54,396 nt of DNA from Mycoemilia scoparia (taxonomy: Eukaryota > Kickxellomycota > Kickxellomycetes > Kickxellales > Kickxellaceae). The position numbers and the translations under genes were made by a program. Positions 51,545-54,396 of this stretch are shown here, in pieces. The notes beneath the pieces are model-generated. The model ran no database searches. It was not told the DNA's origin and saw only the letters and a list, made by a program, of their open reading frames with translations. The DNA lies in the NCBI GenBank assembly GCA_027575805.1, contig JANBPU010000107.1:1-54396 (forward strand), read 5' to 3'. The number at the start of each line of letters is the position of its first letter. Position 1 is the first letter of the stretch.

Positions 51545-53824
51545 ATGTCTCATTTTTCGTGGTATGTCCCATCTGTTCAAAAATCTGCTGCTACAAACTA
51601 TTCGCTCACTACTGATAACAATGAATATCAACCCAGGACTTGGAAGCCCAAAAGTAGCGGTTCCTCGTCTTGTCTCAGCAAAGACCCAGTATGCTCTAAC
51701 TCAACACCGACCTTTACTTCTTCATTGTCGCAGCTCCATAGCACACCAATCTCACCCGATTCTTCCAGTAGAGCACATGCAACGCTTTTATTAACTATAA
51801 AAACGAATCACAGTCAGGTATCTTTACCATATCCACCAACAAAGACTATGGTTACAATACCAAGTCAGCAGCAGCAACAACAATCTGCTTTCAGCTCACC
51901 CACCGTGCCCTCTCCAAACTCAATAGTATCGGCGGAGAGCATCGCCAGGAAGAGGTTAGAACATACATCTACGCCCACCTCTTCCTTGAAAAACATTACG
52001 GTTACACCCAGCGATGCTTTAATAAAAGAAGCAAGCCCCTGGTATTTTGAACTTGAAACAATCGACATAGTAAAACAACTTGCAATGCATGGTATACATC
52101 TTGCCAAAAAGGTCGCCACGCAAAAATCTCGACAAAGCATAAGAACACCTAACTGTTTTATCTTGTATCGTAGTCAGAAGGCCAAAGAGATAGCCGCTGC
52201 TCATCCTCACCTTAACCAGTCCGAAATCTCTCGTATGGTTGCCAGCAGCTGGAAGAAAGAGCCACAGTGTGTTATAGATAAATATAGGAGGCTTCATTAT
52301 GAAAAAAAGGATATTATCAACGCCATCGTCAAAGAACGTGGTAAGGGTGCAGACTTCAGTGATCTTCATTATCAAAAGGGAAAGAAGAAACGCAGTAGGG
52401 ATCGTGCAACAACCTCAAGCGACGAGGACAGTTCAGTGTCTGACTTTGGAAGTGGCATGTCTCTTGAATCTCCACCTATATCGTATTTGCCGCCACAAGA
52501 TCGCTCTGGATCCCCCTCATCATCATCAACAACATCGGCAAACTGCAGGTCAGGAGTAAAGAAACGACGGGTCACTAAACCGACCAACACATTCATTGAA
52601 TACAGAAAGTATATCATGGCTAGATTGGACGATGCCAACCTAGATTATAACCAGGTAGAGCTCTCGAGAATAACATCGACTCTTTGGAAATCTGAGCCGC
52701 CGGAAATTAAGAACAGGTTCAAAGACAACTACCAGAAAACCAAGCTGGAGTATGCTGCCAAGTCATCCCAAAAGAAAAGACGCGGACAAAGGACGACAGC
52801 TCTTCTCACCCCACTAACTTCTACAGAAAATAAATCGTTTCCATTTGACTTTAAGAGTCCTCCTGATAATCTGACTAACGCTGCTTCAAGGAAATATGAT
52901 GGTGTTAATAGTAACAAATGTAGTCGACTACCCCCAATATGTAATCCTCAGTCAAATATCAGCGCCAACACCACACACCATTCTTCACCAGTATCAACAT
53001 CAAGCAGCTCTTATAGTATGTATGGAGGCAGTGTTGCAAATACAACATTTTCTCCGTTTACCCAGCACCAAAATAAGGCAATATCTACACAGGGATTACT
53101 CGATATAGGTCGTAGACTATCTGTTCCTACCATGCCTGCAACTCATATGGGACTAACCGTACCACAATATCAGTCGACATCACCACATTCTAATGCCTAC
53201 AAAGATCGTAGGTCTAGCAGCTCATCCTCTATACTTGAGCTGCCTAAAATCCAAATCTCTAACCACCATTCAAACCAGAACATTACCCCCATGACCAAGC
53301 TAACATTATCCGGAGACAAAATATCTCCTCAAATACATAACCAGGGTATCAATGTGTCTGGTTATTATGAAATTGGAATCACAACAAACGGGTCTAACGC
53401 TGGACCAAGGCTTCCTTCGATTAGCAGTCTAGTATCAACAAGAGCCACCATAAATAACACAAGGTTGTCTATAGAAGAAACGAAACAACCACTTTTGGTT
53501 TGTAACGAATATTCAAGGCCAAGTCATGCTGAAACCAATTGTTGCAAAAGGACAACAAAAAATATTAAAATGGGCTCAATTGATTTCCTACTGTGCTTCC
53601 CCACATTTCACAAAACTAGTAATAATATCAATACCCGAGAATCCTCATCTCCGCAACATATGCAGCTTTCGGAGCAAGTAAACCGCCAACAAGACAAAAT
53701 GCCTAAGTTTCTGTCATCTCCACCAATGGATATCGAATCTCCTTCAATGCTCTCCACCCCGACATTCCGCACACCTGATACTTTATCCATAAGTAATAGC
53801 CGTGCCAATTCTATCCAATTATGA
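51545..53824 (+). CDS. Protein with two HMG boxes (MATA_HMG-like), putative transcription factor
   Basis: 759 residues in one frame. The first HMG box is at about 200-265: RTPNCFILYRSQKAKEIAAA, then SEISRMVASSWKKEP and IDKYRRLHYEKK. It has the N-x-F-I-L-Y-R start and W-K-x-E-P core of fungal mating-type-like HMG domains. A second, more divergent box is at about 340-408: KPTNTFIEYRKYIMARL, then ELSRITSTLWKSEPPEIKNR. A basic KKKRSRDR segment between them could be a nuclear signal. The rest is Ser/Thr/Pro-rich and disordered. Most fungal MATA-type proteins have a single box, so the tandem is unusual. A DNA-binding regulator is likely; a mating-type role is only a possibility. Confidence 0.85.
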   Translation: MSHFSWYVPSVQKSAATNYSLTTDNNEYQPRTWKPKSSGSSSCLSKDPVCSNSTPTFTSSLSQLHSTPISPDSSSRAHATLLLTIKTNHSQVSLPYPPTKTMVTIPSQQQQQQSAFSSPTVPSPNSIVSAESIARKRLEHTSTPTSSLKNITVTPSDALIKEASPWYFELETIDIVKQLAMHGIHLAKKVATQKSRQSIRTPNCFILYRSQKAKEIAAAHPHLNQSEISRMVASSWKKEPQCVIDKYRRLHYEKKDIINAIVKERGKGADFSDLHYQKGKKKRSRDRATTSSDEDSSVSDFGSGMSLESPPISYLPPQDRSGSPSSSSTTSANCRSGVKKRRVTKPTNTFIEYRKYIMARLDDANLDYNQVELSRITSTLWKSEPPEIKNRFKDNYQKTKLEYAAKSSQKKRRGQRTTALLTPLTSTENKSFPFDFKSPPDNLTNAASRKYDGVNSNKCSRLPPICNPQSNISANTTHHSSPVSTSSSSYSMYGGSVANTTFSPFTQHQNKAISTQGLLDIGRRLSVPTMPATHMGLTVPQYQSTSPHSNAYKDRRSSSSSSILELPKIQISNHHSNQNITPMTKLTLSGDKISPQIHNQGINVSGYYEIGITTNGSNAGPRLPSISSLVSTRATINNTRLSIEETKQPLLVCNEYSRPSHAETNCCKRTTKNIKMGSIDFLLCFPTFHKTSNNINTRESSSPQHMQLSEQVNRQQDKMPKFLSSPPMDIESPSMLSTPTFRTPDTLSISNSRANSIQL

Positions 53825-54396
53825 CGAAACGTTGTTTATGTTTGAACGCCATAATATATGGTCAGAGTTCACAAGGCCTTAGGTAAAAATGGATCCCCAG
53901 GAATTGCATATATAAAATGGTTGGTGATTGAGCCAAAACCTGAGGACCCATTTTTGCCTGCAATATGCTTGCTTGATCCCAAATAAATCTCATCTTATAG
54001 TTACCCTCATACATTTGTATAAAATATTAAGCTCAGTATGATCCCATATCATCCACATTTTGTTGTATCATGCCTTTCTTTTTTAATTAATTACATTACA
54101 TATAAATAATAGGCTTTCTTTGGATTTTCAAAGCTAGTAGTGGCAGTATACTACTACTGTTAATCTTTTACATCCTATTGCCTTTATAATACAATAAGCT
54201 CACTTACATAATAACAATTGTTTAGTCATTCATTAACTAATCAATCATGTGATGCACCTTTTTTCACACAACCACATACAATCTCCTCCCATAAGTTTTG
54301 AGAATTTTTTTAAAAATTTCATTTTTTTACTAAAATTTCTTCTCTTCTTTTGAAGTATCTACATCAAGAACCATTATACTATATAATTATAAATGT
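53825..54396. other. 3' flank of the HMG gene with one family-2 element
   Basis: AT-rich end of the window. It contains the family-2 element at 53881-53958. No other feature was recognised. Confidence 0.6.
53881..53958 (-). mobile_element. MITE-like element, family 2, copy c (best preserved)
   Basis: Inverted ends AGGTAAAAATGGATCCCCAG and CTGAGGACCCATTTTTGCC pair over about 20 bases. Reversed, the interior (TTTTGGCTCAATCACC, ATATATGCAATTCC) aligns with copies a and b. It lies about 57 bases after the HMG gene stop. Confidence 0.75.

Overview
This is a nuclear chromosome segment from a fungus. GC content is low to moderate and the proteins are rich in Asn, Ser and Gln tracts. Fungal hallmarks are SEC7, the mitofusin FZO1, COQ4, RRG7, ESF2, V-ATPase subunit F, a GPI-anchored wall protein and a dispersed 5S rRNA gene. 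Most genes lack introns, even the 7.8 kb SEC7 gene. Where introns occur they are about 80-130 nt, nearly all GT-AG. Together this points to an early-diverging, zygomycete-grade lineage (a Kickxellomycotina-like genome would fit), but that placement is inference from style and not from a marker tree.

Layout. 1-405: 3' part of a tandem-repeat metallothionein. 912-2279: rhodanese-like/SAM methyltransferase fusion. 4295-5299: secreted, probably GPI-anchored wall protein with two CBM19-like cysteine modules. 6843-12419: 1858-residue disordered acidic nuclear-type protein. 13319-15598 (-): membrane protein with a roughly 325-residue glutamine-rich tract. 16336-18044 (-): seven-exon MEMO-family gene that looks broken. 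18551-19264 and 19490-20656 (-): two unrecognised proteins. 23129-24286: seven-TM receptor-like protein. 24676-26241: long protein ending in a PIG-Y domain. 27063-27731: V-ATPase subunit F (four exons). 28422-36194: SEC7 ARF-GEF. 36550-37338: orphan. 38219-38467 (-): small secreted peptide precursor. 39388-39506: 5S rRNA. 39659-40393 (-) RRG7, 40741-41571 COQ4 and 42112-44988 FZO1 form a mitochondrial cluster. 45364-46350: ESF2. After about 5.2 kb without a convincing gene, 51545-53824 encodes a protein with two HMG boxes.

Between the genes are two families of short inverted-repeat elements that look like MITEs: a ~100-125 bp family with six copies and a ~75-85 bp family with three. No coding transposon, CRISPR array or convincing tRNA was seen.

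Functionally the window mixes housekeeping membrane traffic (SEC7), organelle acidification (V-ATPase F), GPI-anchor synthesis (PIG-Y) with a likely GPI-anchored product nearby, mitochondrial respiration and fusion (RRG7, COQ4, FZO1), ribosome biogenesis (ESF2), and candidate signalling or mating genes (7TM protein, Kex2-type peptide, HMG protein). The most noteworthy observations are the two MITE families, the MEMO gene with an in-frame TGA and an AT-AG intron, the PIG-Y domain at the end of a long disordered protein, and the tandem HMG-box protein beside a gene desert.
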